34,135 nucleotides of DNA from Lysobacteraceae bacterium UBA6001 (GTDB lineage: Bacteria > Pseudomonadota > Gammaproteobacteria > Xanthomonadales > Xanthomonadaceae). The stretch covers positions 1-34,135 of the forward strand of contig DJAN01000241.1 in the NCBI GenBank assembly GCA_002429615.1. Direction: 5' to 3'. Positions 16,582 to 23,478 of the stretch are shown piece by piece. The position numbers were made by a program, and so were the translations under genes. Within the stretch, counting starts at the first letter, position 1. Every line of letters starts with the position of its first letter. Under the pieces are notes generated by a model, which searched no databases, had not been told where the DNA came from, and saw only the letters and a program-made list of their open reading frames with translations.

Positions 16582-16944
16582 ATGGAGCGCATTCCCATCC
16601 TGCGGATGGGTGACCTGCTGCTGGTCACCATCCAGGTCGACATGCACGACCAGCTGGCGCTGACGCTGCAGGACGACCTCACCGAGAAGATCCGTGCGAC
16701 CTCGGCGCGCGGCGTGCTCATCGACATCTCCGCGCTGGATATCGTCGATTCGTTCATCGGCCGCATGATCGCCACCATCTCCGCGCTGGCGCGGGTGATG
16801 GACGCCACCACCGTGGTGGTGGGCATGCAGCCGGCGGTGGCGATCACCCTGGTCGAGCTTGGCCTCAACCTCACCGGTGTCCGCACCGCGCTCAATGTCG
16901 AGCGTGGCATGAAGCTGCTGCAGCAGACCGACGTCGCGCCATGA
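16582..16944 (+). CDS. rsbS: RsbS, single-STAS stressosome scaffold protein
   Basis: A 120-residue stand-alone STAS protein. 'ERIPILRMGDLLLVTIQVDM' is the typical start. 'VLIDISALDIVDSFIGRMI' carries Ser57 in the conserved DSFIGR motif phosphorylated by RsbT in Bacillus (Ser59 there). 'VVVGMQPAVAITLVELGL' and 'TALNVERGMKLL' complete the fold. Together with RsbR it would sequester the RsbT kinase until stress. It starts one base after the rsbR stop and overlaps rsbT by 4 nt (ATGA). Confidence 0.95.
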   Translation: MERIPILRMGDLLLVTIQVDMHDQLALTLQDDLTEKIRATSARGVLIDISALDIVDSFIGRMIATISALARVMDATTVVVGMQPAVAITLVELGLNLTGVRTALNVERGMKLLQQTDVAP

Positions 16945-17342
16945 CCGCCAGCCGTGGATCCCAGGCGATCCGCATCGAACAGGACGTGGTGCTGGCCCGG
17001 CAGACCGTGCGCCAGGTGGCCGTGGCCTGTGGATTGCGCCTGGTCGACCAGACCAAGCTGGTCACCGCTGCCAGTGAGCTGGCGCGCAACGCCGTCATTT
17101 ATGGTGGCGGCGGCGAGATGCATTGGGAAACCCTGCAGCAGGGCCTGCGCCGTGGCGTGCGCCTGGTGTTCGCCGACCAGGGCCCGGGCATTCCCGACCT
17201 GGACCAGGCGCTGACCGACGGCTGGACCTCTGGCAACGGCATGGGGCTGGGCCTGTCCGGTTCGCGCCGGCTGGTGGACGAATTCGAGCTGGACAGTGCG
17301 CCGGGCAAGGGTACGCGGGTCACGATCACCAAATGGACGTGA
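16941..17342 (+). CDS. rsbT: RsbT, serine/threonine kinase of the stressosome
   Basis: A 133-residue GHKL-type protein kinase. The N-box is 'ELARNAVIYGGGG' (Asn50), the G1 box 'ADQGPGIPDLDQAL' and the G2 box 'GNGMGLGLSGSRRLVDEF', ending in 'GKGTRVTITKW'. In Bacillus, RsbT phosphorylates RsbR and RsbS, is released and then activates the RsbU phosphatase. No RsbU with an RsbT-binding domain is present here; the next gene supplies a phosphatase in a different form. It overlaps rsbS by 4 nt and the next gene by 10 nt. Confidence 0.95.
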   Translation: MTASRGSQAIRIEQDVVLARQTVRQVAVACGLRLVDQTKLVTAASELARNAVIYGGGGEMHWETLQQGLRRGVRLVFADQGPGIPDLDQALTDGWTSGNGMGLGLSGSRRLVDEFELDSAPGKGTRVTITKWT

Positions 17343-18346
17343 ACTTCTCCGGCTACGTGACCCGTCGCGTGCCGGTCGAGGAAACCACGCAGGTCGGCCA
17401 GGCCCGGCGCGAGGCGCTGGCGCTGGCCGATCTGGCCGGCTTCGGCGAGATGGATGCAGGGCGCGTCGCGCTGGCGGCCACCGAGCTGGCCACCAACATG
17501 ATCAAGCACGGACGTGGTGGCGTGATGCACCTGTCGCTGGTCTGTGCGCGCGCGGGGCTGGGCGTGGAGCTGTGCGCCATCGACTGCGGGCCGGGCTTCA
17601 ACCTGGCCCAATGCCTGCCCGATGGCTATTCCACCGGCGGCACGCAAGGCCTGGGCCTTGGCGCGATCCGCCGCCAGGCCGCGGTGCTGGACGTCTGGTC
17701 GGACGCGCGCGGTGCAATCGTGCTGATGCGCGTCTATGCGGAAACGGCGGCGGCGGAGGTCGACCTCGCCTATGGCGCGCTCCGGCTGCCGATGCGCCAT
17801 GAAGTAGCCTGCGGCGATGCTTGGCACCTGACCTGCAACGCGCAGGGCATGGCCATCACGCTGATCGACGGCCTGGGACACGGTCTGCCCGCCACCGAGG
17901 CGGCCAACGCCGGCGCGGTCACCGCCTCGCGCGCGGGGCTGGTGGCGACCACCGAGATGATCGCCCGCCTGCACGCCGGCATGGCCGGCACCCGCGGCGG
18001 TGCGGTGGGCGTGGTGCGCTGGGAGCCGGCCTCCGGGCGGCTGGAGTTCGCCGGCATCGGTAATATCGCCGCCAGCCTCCACGACCTGCATGGCTCGCGC
18101 GGCCTGGCCTCGCATCCGGGCATCGTCGGCGTGCAATATCGCAAGGCGCAGGCATTCGATTTTCACGTGTTCTCGGGCAATCTGCTGGTGATGCACAGCG
18201 ACGGCCTGCAGGCCCGGTGGAACCTGCGCGATTATCCGGGCCTGATCCAGCGCCACCCGGCGCTGGTCGCCGCCGTCCTGCAGCGTGATTTCGATCGCGG
18301 CCGGGACGATGCCAGCATCGTCGTCGTCCGTCTCGGAGCCCTGTGA
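17333..18346 (+). CDS. Fused GHKL ATPase and SpoIIE/RsbX-type PP2C phosphatase
   Basis: A 337-residue two-domain protein. Residues 1-137 are an RsbT/RsbW-like ATPase ('ALAATELATNMIKHG' N-box, 'AIDCGPGFNLAQC' G1, 'GGTQGLGLGAIRRQA' G2). Residues 145-337 are a compact PP2C domain with metal-binding aspartates in 'CGDAWHL' (Asp162), 'TLIDGLGHGLPATEAA' (Asp179), 'MHSDGLQARWNL' (Asp290) and 'GRDDASIVVV' (Asp326). The phosphatase half resembles RsbX, which resets the stressosome by dephosphorylating RsbR/RsbS. Having a kinase-like and a phosphatase domain in one chain suggests a two-way switch, which is inference. The ATG at 17333 lies inside the rsbT end; the frame opens earlier only as overlap. 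Confidence 0.92.
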   Translation: MDVNFSGYVTRRVPVEETTQVGQARREALALADLAGFGEMDAGRVALAATELATNMIKHGRGGVMHLSLVCARAGLGVELCAIDCGPGFNLAQCLPDGYSTGGTQGLGLGAIRRQAAVLDVWSDARGAIVLMRVYAETAAAEVDLAYGALRLPMRHEVACGDAWHLTCNAQGMAITLIDGLGHGLPATEAANAGAVTASRAGLVATTEMIARLHAGMAGTRGGAVGVVRWEPASGRLEFAGIGNIAASLHDLHGSRGLASHPGIVGVQYRKAQAFDFHVFSGNLLVMHSDGLQARWNLRDYPGLIQRHPALVAAVLQRDFDRGRDDASIVVVRLGAL

Positions 18347-19209
18347 TGAGCGCCAGCCACAATCCCATGGAAGAGCCCCAACGCCTGCGAGAGGAAAACG
18401 CCGCGCTGCGCGCCGAACTGGAAGAGACCAACCAGGGCGTGCTCGCCCTGTATGCCGAACTCGACCAGCAGGCCGAACAGCTGCGTGAGGTGTCCGAGCT
18501 GAAGAGCCGGTTCCTTTCCTACATGAGCCATGAATTCCGTACCCCGCTGGGGTCGATCCTGAGCATGACCCGCCTGCTCGAGGACGGCATGGACGGGCCG
18601 CTCACCGACGAGCAGCGCAAGCAGGTACGGTTCGTCAGCAGCGCCGCGCGCGAACTGCGCGAGATGGTCGACGACCTGCTCGACCTGGCGAAGATCGAAG
18701 CCGGCCGGATTTCGATCTCGCCGGCATGGTTCGACCTGATGGACCTGTTCTCGGCGCTGCGCGGCATGTTCCGTCCGCTGGTGGAGGGCAGCAACCACGT
18801 GGACCTGGTGTTCGAGGATCCGCCGGCGTTGCCGATGCTCTACACCGACGACAAGAAGCTGGCGCAGATCCTGCGCAACTTCATCTCCAACGCGCTCAAG
18901 TTCACGCCGAACGGCCATGTGCGTGTCTCCGCCCGGCCCGAGGGGCAGGACGAAGTGCGCTTCAGCGTGCGCGACAGCGGCATCGGCATTCCCGAGGAGC
19001 TGCAGTCCACGCTGTTCGAGGACTTCGTCCAGGTCGATACGCCGTTGCAGAAGCGTCTGCGCGGCACCGGACTGGGGCTTTCCCTGTGCAAGCGGTTCGC
19101 CGGCCTGCTGGGTGGCCGCGTCGGTGTGCACAGCGTGGTGGGCGAAGGCTCGGAATTCTTCGTGATCCTGCCGTTGAAGCTGGCTGACGAGGGCGCCCAT
19201 GCCGGATAG
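18346..19209 (+). CDS. Soluble sensor histidine kinase
   Basis: A 287-residue kinase with no membrane segment. Residues 8-50 are a predicted coiled coil ('LREENAALRAELEETNQGVL'). HisKA follows with 'KSRFLSYMSHEFRTPLGSIL' (phospho-acceptor His62), then HATPase_c: 'ILRNFISNALKFTPNG' N-box, 'VRDSGIGIPEELQ' G1, 'FEDFVQVD' F-box and 'GTGLGLSLCKRFAGLLGG' G2. Coiled-coil input and overlap with the stressosome genes suggest that its signal comes from the RsbR/S/T switch rather than from outside the cell. Its ATG overlaps the preceding stop by one base. It overlaps the hybrid kinase gene by 11 nt. Confidence 0.94.
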   Translation: MSASHNPMEEPQRLREENAALRAELEETNQGVLALYAELDQQAEQLREVSELKSRFLSYMSHEFRTPLGSILSMTRLLEDGMDGPLTDEQRKQVRFVSSAARELREMVDDLLDLAKIEAGRISISPAWFDLMDLFSALRGMFRPLVEGSNHVDLVFEDPPALPMLYTDDKKLAQILRNFISNALKFTPNGHVRVSARPEGQDEVRFSVRDSGIGIPEELQSTLFEDFVQVDTPLQKRLRGTGLGLSLCKRFAGLLGGRVGVHSVVGEGSEFFVILPLKLADEGAHAG

Positions 19210-21133
19210 GCATCCCATCCTGGTCGTCGACGACAACGCCGCCACCCGCTACGCGGTGCGGCGGGTGCTGGAGCACCACCAGTTCCGCGTGGAAGAAGCG
19301 GGCACCGGCACCGAAGGCCTGGCGCGGCTGGCGGCCGAAGAATTCTCCGCGGTCGTGCTGGACGTCAACCTGCCCGACATGAGCGGCTTCGACGTGGTGC
19401 GCCAGTTGCGCGAGGAGCCGCGCACGCGCCTGCTGCCGGTCGTCCACGTGTCGGCCGCCTCGATCGCCACCGGCGACCTGATCACCGGCCTGGATGCCGG
19501 CGCCGATGCCTACCTGATCCATCCGGTCGACCCGGACGTGCTGCTGGCGACGCTGCGCACCCTGCTGCGCGTGCGTCGCACGGAAGAAGCGCTGCGCCTC
19601 AGCGAGGCGCGTTTCCGCGAGATCTTCGAGCACATTGGTGCGCCGATCGCGGTGGTCGATTCTGGCCTATGCATGCACGAAGCGAATCCGGCGTTCCTCA
19701 AGCTTTTCGGCGACGTCGAGATGTCCGGTGTACTCGCCGAGCGCTTCGGCGGCCAGCCGGAGCAGTTGCAGCAGCTGCGCGCCGCGCTGGCGGGGCAACG
19801 CCGTTGGAGCGGCACCTTCGCGCTGGGCACGCCTTCGGGCATGCGCATGACCGAGTGGCGGCTGACGCCTTACCGCGATCCGGACCTGGGCATGCTGTTC
19901 GTCGAGGACGTGACCGAGCAGCACCGGCGTGAGCGCGTGCATCGCGAGGAGCTGGATACGGCCAACTACGAGCTGGCCCACCAGATCGCCGAGCGCGAGC
20001 GCACCGAAGGCGAGCTGATGCAGGCGCAGAAGATGGATTCGCTGGGCAAGCTCACCGGAGGCATCGCCCATGACTTCAACAACCTGCTGACCAGCATCAT
20101 CTCCGGCCTGGACATGATCGCCCTTTCGGTGGAAAGCGGCCGGCTGGAAAAAGTGCCGCGCTATACCGAGATCGCCAGCGGTTCGGCGCATCGGGCCGCG
20201 ATGCTGACCCAGCGCATGCTCGCGTTCGCGCGCAAGCAGTCGCTGGATCCGCAGCCGTTCGATGTCGGCGAGCGCGTGCGGTCGCTGGAGGACATGCTGC
20301 GGCGTTCCACCGGTGAGAACATCGAACTGGAATTCGAGCTTGGCGACATCCCGCTGGTGGCCGTGGCCGATCCGAACCAGTTCGAGAACGTCATGCTCAA
20401 CCTGGTCATCAACGCGCGTGACGCGTTGGCGGGAGAGGGCGCGGTGCGTATCCGCGCCGAAAACGTGCAAAGCGTTCGCGAGCCCGATCTGGCCGACGGT
20501 GACTACATCAGCATCAAGGTGATCGACAACGGCGCGGGCATTCCCGCCGATGTGCTGGCGAGGGTGTTCGAGCCGTTCTTCACCACCAAGCCGCAAGGCG
20601 AGGGCACCGGCCTGGGGCTGTCGATGACCTACGGCTTCGCCCGCCAGTCCGGTGGCGTGGCGCGTATCGTCAGCGAGCCCGGGGAGGGCACCGAAGTCGA
20701 GCTGCTGCTGCCACGTGGCGAGCGTCCCCTGCCGGCGGTGGCCACCCTCGCCGAACGTGCCCCGCGCGGTCGCGCCGAGCGCGTGCTGCTGGTGGACGAC
20801 ACCGAAGTGGTGCGGCTGATGGTGCGCGAGGTGCTGGTCGAGGCCGGCTACCAGGTCGTGGACGTGCCCAATGCCGACGACGCGCTCTACGAACTGCGCG
20901 CCGATGCCCACATCGACCTGCTGCTGTCCGACGTCGGCCTGCCGGGCATGAACGGGCGCGCGCTGGCCGATGCGGCGCGCGCGTTGCGCCCGCAGCTGCC
21001 GGTGCTGTTCATCACCGGCTACACCGAGGGCGCGGCGCAGCGGCAGGCCTTCCTGGACCACGGCATGGCCCTGCTGCCCAAGCCTTTCAGCCTGGACGAG
21101 CTGCTGCACAAGGTGCGGCAGATGCTGGTCTGA
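19199..21133 (+). CDS. Hybrid response regulator/histidine kinase (REC-PAS-HisKA-HATPase-REC)
   Basis: A 644-residue cytosolic signalling protein. The first receiver (5-125) has '[12 protein letters not shown]' and Asp55 in '[12 protein letters not shown]', but the usual switch lysine is His108 ('YLIHPVDPD'). A PAS domain spans about 132-245 ('[19 protein letters not shown]'). HisKA has His291 in '[16 protein letters not shown]'. The HATPase has '[14 protein letters not shown]', 'VIDNGAGIP' and '[17 protein letters not shown]'. The second receiver (528-644) has Asp578 in '[13 protein letters not shown]' and a normal 'LPKPF' lysine (Lys628). The histidine kinase upstream probably phosphorylates the first receiver. 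There is no DNA-binding, GGDEF or EAL output, so the final target is encoded elsewhere. Confidence 0.94.
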   Translation: MPDRHPILVVDDNAATRYAVRRVLEHHQFRVEEAGTGTEGLARLAAEEFSAVVLDVNLPDMSGFDVVRQLREEPRTRLLPVVHVSAASIATGDLITGLDAGADAYLIHPVDPDVLLATLRTLLRVRRTEEALRLSEARFREIFEHIGAPIAVVDSGLCMHEANPAFLKLFGDVEMSGVLAERFGGQPEQLQQLRAALAGQRRWSGTFALGTPSGMRMTEWRLTPYRDPDLGMLFVEDVTEQHRRERVHREELDTANYELAHQIAERERTEGELMQAQKMDSLGKLTGGIAHDFNNLLTSIISGLDMIALSVESGRLEKVPRYTEIASGSAHRAAMLTQRMLAFARKQSLDPQPFDVGERVRSLEDMLRRSTGENIELEFELGDIPLVAVADPNQFENVMLNLVINARDALAGEGAVRIRAENVQSVREPDLADGDYISIKVIDNGAGIPADVLARVFEPFFTTKPQGEGTGLGLSMTYGFARQSGGVARIVSEPGEGTEVELLLPRGERPLPAVATLAERAPRGRAERVLLVDDTEVVRLMVREVLVEAGYQVVDVPNADDALYELRADAHIDLLLSDVGLPGMNGRALADAARALRPQLPVLFITGYTEGAAQRQAFLDHGMALLPKPFSLDELLHKVRQMLV

Positions 21134-21140
21134 CGCCGGC

Positions 21141-21698
21141 TCAAGGACGCCAGTTGGCGTTGGTCTCCCAGAACGCCACCGCGCGCCGGTAGGCCTCGCG
21201 GTCCAGCGCCACACCGGAACCGCCTTCTTCCACGCCGAGCGCGTTGCGCATCATCGTGATCGGTGCCATCGGGATTTCTTCCGGTGCGGCGGTGTAGAGG
21301 CAGCCGACGATGCCCCAGTCCGCCTCGATCGGCGCGCCTTCGATCGCCAGCTGTTCGCGGCTGTAGAGAATGGGCAGCAGGTAGTTGGCGCGTGGTGCCT
21401 CCACGCCTTCGAACCAGCGCACCAGCACCGGCAGTTCCTCGCGGTTGCGTGCCTCATAGCCCGAACGCAGCTGGTGGCGGTTGGCCGCGGTGATCGGCAC
21501 GGTAAGGCAGCGCGTGGACGTCCAGTTGGCGTGCACATGCAGTTTGCAGAACGGCGCATAGCCGTCGAGCACCCGCATCGGCGCGTGCTCGTTGAGATAG
21601 CGCTCGAACTGCTCCGGCGTGCAGTCCTGCACGGTGTTGCGGCGCGCCTCGCGCGGGAACAGGCGGGTACGGGCGAAGGGCGTGAGGACGATGGACAT
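21141..21698 (-). CDS. DUF3228 family protein
   Basis: A 185-residue cytosolic protein I assign to DUF3228, a family of unknown function. Its features are 'VLTPFARTRLFPREARRNTV' near the start, 'EQFERYLNEHAP', 'VHANWTSTRCLTVPIT', 'YEARNREELPVLVRWFEGV', 'ANYLLPILYSREQL', 'ADWGIVGCLYTAAPEEIPMA' and 'TMMRNALGVEEGGSGVALD'. No signal peptide or membrane segment is seen. The ATG at 21698 fits the family length; the open frame continues far upstream as a shadow of the MFS gene. It is convergent with the signalling operon, with 7 nt between stops, and divergent from the MFS gene. Confidence 0.88.
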   Translation of the reverse strand: MSIVLTPFARTRLFPREARRNTVQDCTPEQFERYLNEHAPMRVLDGYAPFCKLHVHANWTSTRCLTVPITAANRHQLRSGYEARNREELPVLVRWFEGVEAPRANYLLPILYSREQLAIEGAPIEADWGIVGCLYTAAPEEIPMAPITMMRNALGVEEGGSGVALDREAYRRAVAFWETNANWRP

Positions 21699-21797
21699 GG
21701 GCAGGCGAGCGGGGGAAAGGGCGCCACTGTAGCGGAACGATGTCGATTCCCGCCCTGCTGGCGCGTCGTCTTTTCGACACGCTGCCGGAGCCGCCCC

Positions 21798-23066
21798 ATG
21801 GTCCGTTCGCCCGCACCCCCGATCGATCACAACTGGCCCCTGGTCGCCGCCGGTGCGCTGGTCGGCTGTGTCGGCATCGGCGTGGTGTTCTCCCTCGCGG
21901 TGCTGCTGGCACCGATGAGCGCGGCGACCGGCTGGTCCCGGGCCGGACTCTCCGCGGCGATGACGCTGGCGTTCCTCGCCGCTGGCCTCGCCGCGTTCGG
22001 CTGGGGCGCGCTCAGCGACCGCTACGGCCCGCGCCCGGTGGTACTGGCCGGGGCGCTGATGCTCGGGCTCGCCTGCCAGCTGGCCGCGCGCGCCGGCACG
22101 CTGCTGCAGTTCCAGCTGGCCTTCGGCGTGTTGATGGGCGTGGCAATGGCGAGCTTCTTCACCCCGGTGATCGCGGCCACCGCGGCCTCGTTCGAGCGTC
22201 GCCGCAACCTGGCCGTTTCCCTGGTATCGGCCGGCGTCGGCGTGGCGCCGCTGACGATGTCGCCGCTGGTGGCATGGCTGATCACCCACTACGACTGGCG
22301 CCAGACCCTGCACCTGGTGGGGCTGCTGGCGTGGCTGCTGAGCGTGCCGGCCGTGGTGTTCCTGCGCGCCTCGCCCGGGGCCAGCGCGGGCCAGGCCGAA
22401 GTGGGCGCCGCCGCCGATGCACCGATGACCCTGGCCCAGGCGCTGCGTTCGCGCGCGTTCCTCGTGCTGGGCCTGACCTTCTTCGCCTGCTGCGCGGCGC
22501 ATTCCGGGCCGATCTTCCACACCGTCAGCTATGCGATGGGCTGCGGCCTGCCGGTGACCGCGGCGGTGACGATCTACAGCGTGGAGGGAGCGGCCGGGTT
22601 GGCGGGGCGACTGCTGTTCGGGGTGGCGGCGGACCGCAAGGGCGCCAAGCCGGTGCTGGTGGTAGGGCTGCTGGTGCAGGCATTGGCGGCGGCGAGCTAT
22701 CTGGCGGTGGACCGGCTGGGGGGCTTCTACGCCGTGGCGCTGGTGTTCGGCATGGCCTATGGCGGCACCATGCCGCTGTATGCCTCGCTGGCGCGGCAGG
22801 CGTTTCCGGCGCGCATCCTGGGCAGCGTGTTTGGCGCGGCGAGCCTGCTGTCCGGGCTGGGCATGGCGCTGGGGCCGTTGCTGGGCGGCTGGCTGTTCGA
22901 CCGTTTCGGCAGCTACGCGTGGATGTACCTGGGGTCGATGGCGGTGGGGCTGGCGGCGGTGGCGATGGCGCTGCTGTTCCCCTCGCCGGGGCGCCCCGGC
23001 GCGCCGAACCTGTCCGCGGTAGGAGCGGCTTCAGCCGCGACGGCAGGATCCCCCGGTCGCGGCTGA
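21798..23066 (+). CDS. MFS transporter, monocarboxylate/oxalate-formate antiporter-like
   Basis: A 422-residue major facilitator with 12 predicted helices. The start 'DHNWPLVAAGALVGCVGIGV' and 'LAVLLAPMSAATGWSRAGLS' resemble the oxalate/formate and monocarboxylate-type MFS branch. 'GALSDRYGPRPVVLAGALML' is the loop 2-3 signature. The second half holds 'GAAGLAGRLLFGVAADRKGA' and 'MAYGGTMPLYASLARQAFPA'. The substrate is unknown. GGAG precedes the ATG. The last 15 or so residues (from 'VGAASAATAG') are encoded by the REP pair at 23019-23078, and the TGA stop is itself inside the right REP arm, so the native C-terminus has been replaced or extended. Confidence 0.9.
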   Translation: MVRSPAPPIDHNWPLVAAGALVGCVGIGVVFSLAVLLAPMSAATGWSRAGLSAAMTLAFLAAGLAAFGWGALSDRYGPRPVVLAGALMLGLACQLAARAGTLLQFQLAFGVLMGVAMASFFTPVIAATAASFERRRNLAVSLVSAGVGVAPLTMSPLVAWLITHYDWRQTLHLVGLLAWLLSVPAVVFLRASPGASAGQAEVGAAADAPMTLAQALRSRAFLVLGLTFFACCAAHSGPIFHTVSYAMGCGLPVTAAVTIYSVEGAAGLAGRLLFGVAADRKGAKPVLVVGLLVQALAAASYLAVDRLGGFYAVALVFGMAYGGTMPLYASLARQAFPARILGSVFGAASLLSGLGMALGPLLGGWLFDRFGSYAWMYLGSMAVGLAAVAMALLFPSPGRPGAPNLSAVGAASAATAGSPGRG

Positions 23067-23078
23067 AGCCGCTCCTAC
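23019..23078. repeat. Inverted pair of GTAG-headed REP elements
   Basis: Two 23-nt REP units, 23019-23041 (starting GTAGGAGCGGCTTCAGCC) and 23056-23078, are perfect reverse complements separated by 14 bp. Each contains its own AGCGGCTTCAGCCGC palindrome, so both single hairpins and one long stem can form. The right unit is identical to the one at 31-53. The left part overlaps the MFS coding end. The GTAG head at the right supplies a TAG on the minus strand. Confidence 0.93.
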
Positions 23079-23478
23079 GGCAAAGCGGGGTGACAAACCC
23101 CCGCACCGCGCTTTGCCGAGTGCGGCGACATGACCGCCTGCCCATCGACCATGACTTTCAGGACGGGTGCCCGGTGCGGGAACAGGCGTACTTCTGCACA
23201 TTGATGAATCTGGCTCATCGCCTCATTCAATGGAAGCCGTGTAATCGCAGGACTCCGCCCCGCTAGATTGCGGAAGCGGCGCGTCGGGAAGGCGTGCCTG
23301 TGGCTGTACGTGGTACCCGGCCGGCGGGATGGGCCGGCCTGGACCTGAAACCCCCACCGCCTGCCGCCGTCCCTCCCGGGGCGACGGCCGGATTGCAGAG
23401 TTCCCCCCACATGTCTGTTTCGTTCCTGCCTGGCCCGCGCATGCGCGGGCGCGCCGCCGTCCCGTGCGGGGTATCCGC
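23079..23478. other. 400-bp non-coding gap before the RND efflux genes
   Basis: No supported gene. An AT-richer stretch at 23199-23232 contains an imperfect inverted repeat, CATTGATGA (23199-23207) and TCATTCAATG (23223-23232), with an inner GATGA/TCATC pair; it could be an operator. A -10-like TAGATT lies at 23264-23269. Further on are a GCCGTC/GACGGC hairpin near 23370-23392 and an 18-bp perfect palindrome GCCCGCGCATGCGCGGGC at 23433-23450, 29 bp before the RND start. The length suggests a regulated leader. Confidence 0.55.

Noticed and set aside
23082..23237. Possible short minus-strand gene (about 50 codons beginning MSQIHQCAEVRLFP) ending at the REP
   Set aside because: The start has only a GAGG two bases away, there is no recognisable family, and the stop TAG comes from the REP head. 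The inverted repeat at 23199-23232 explains the region better.
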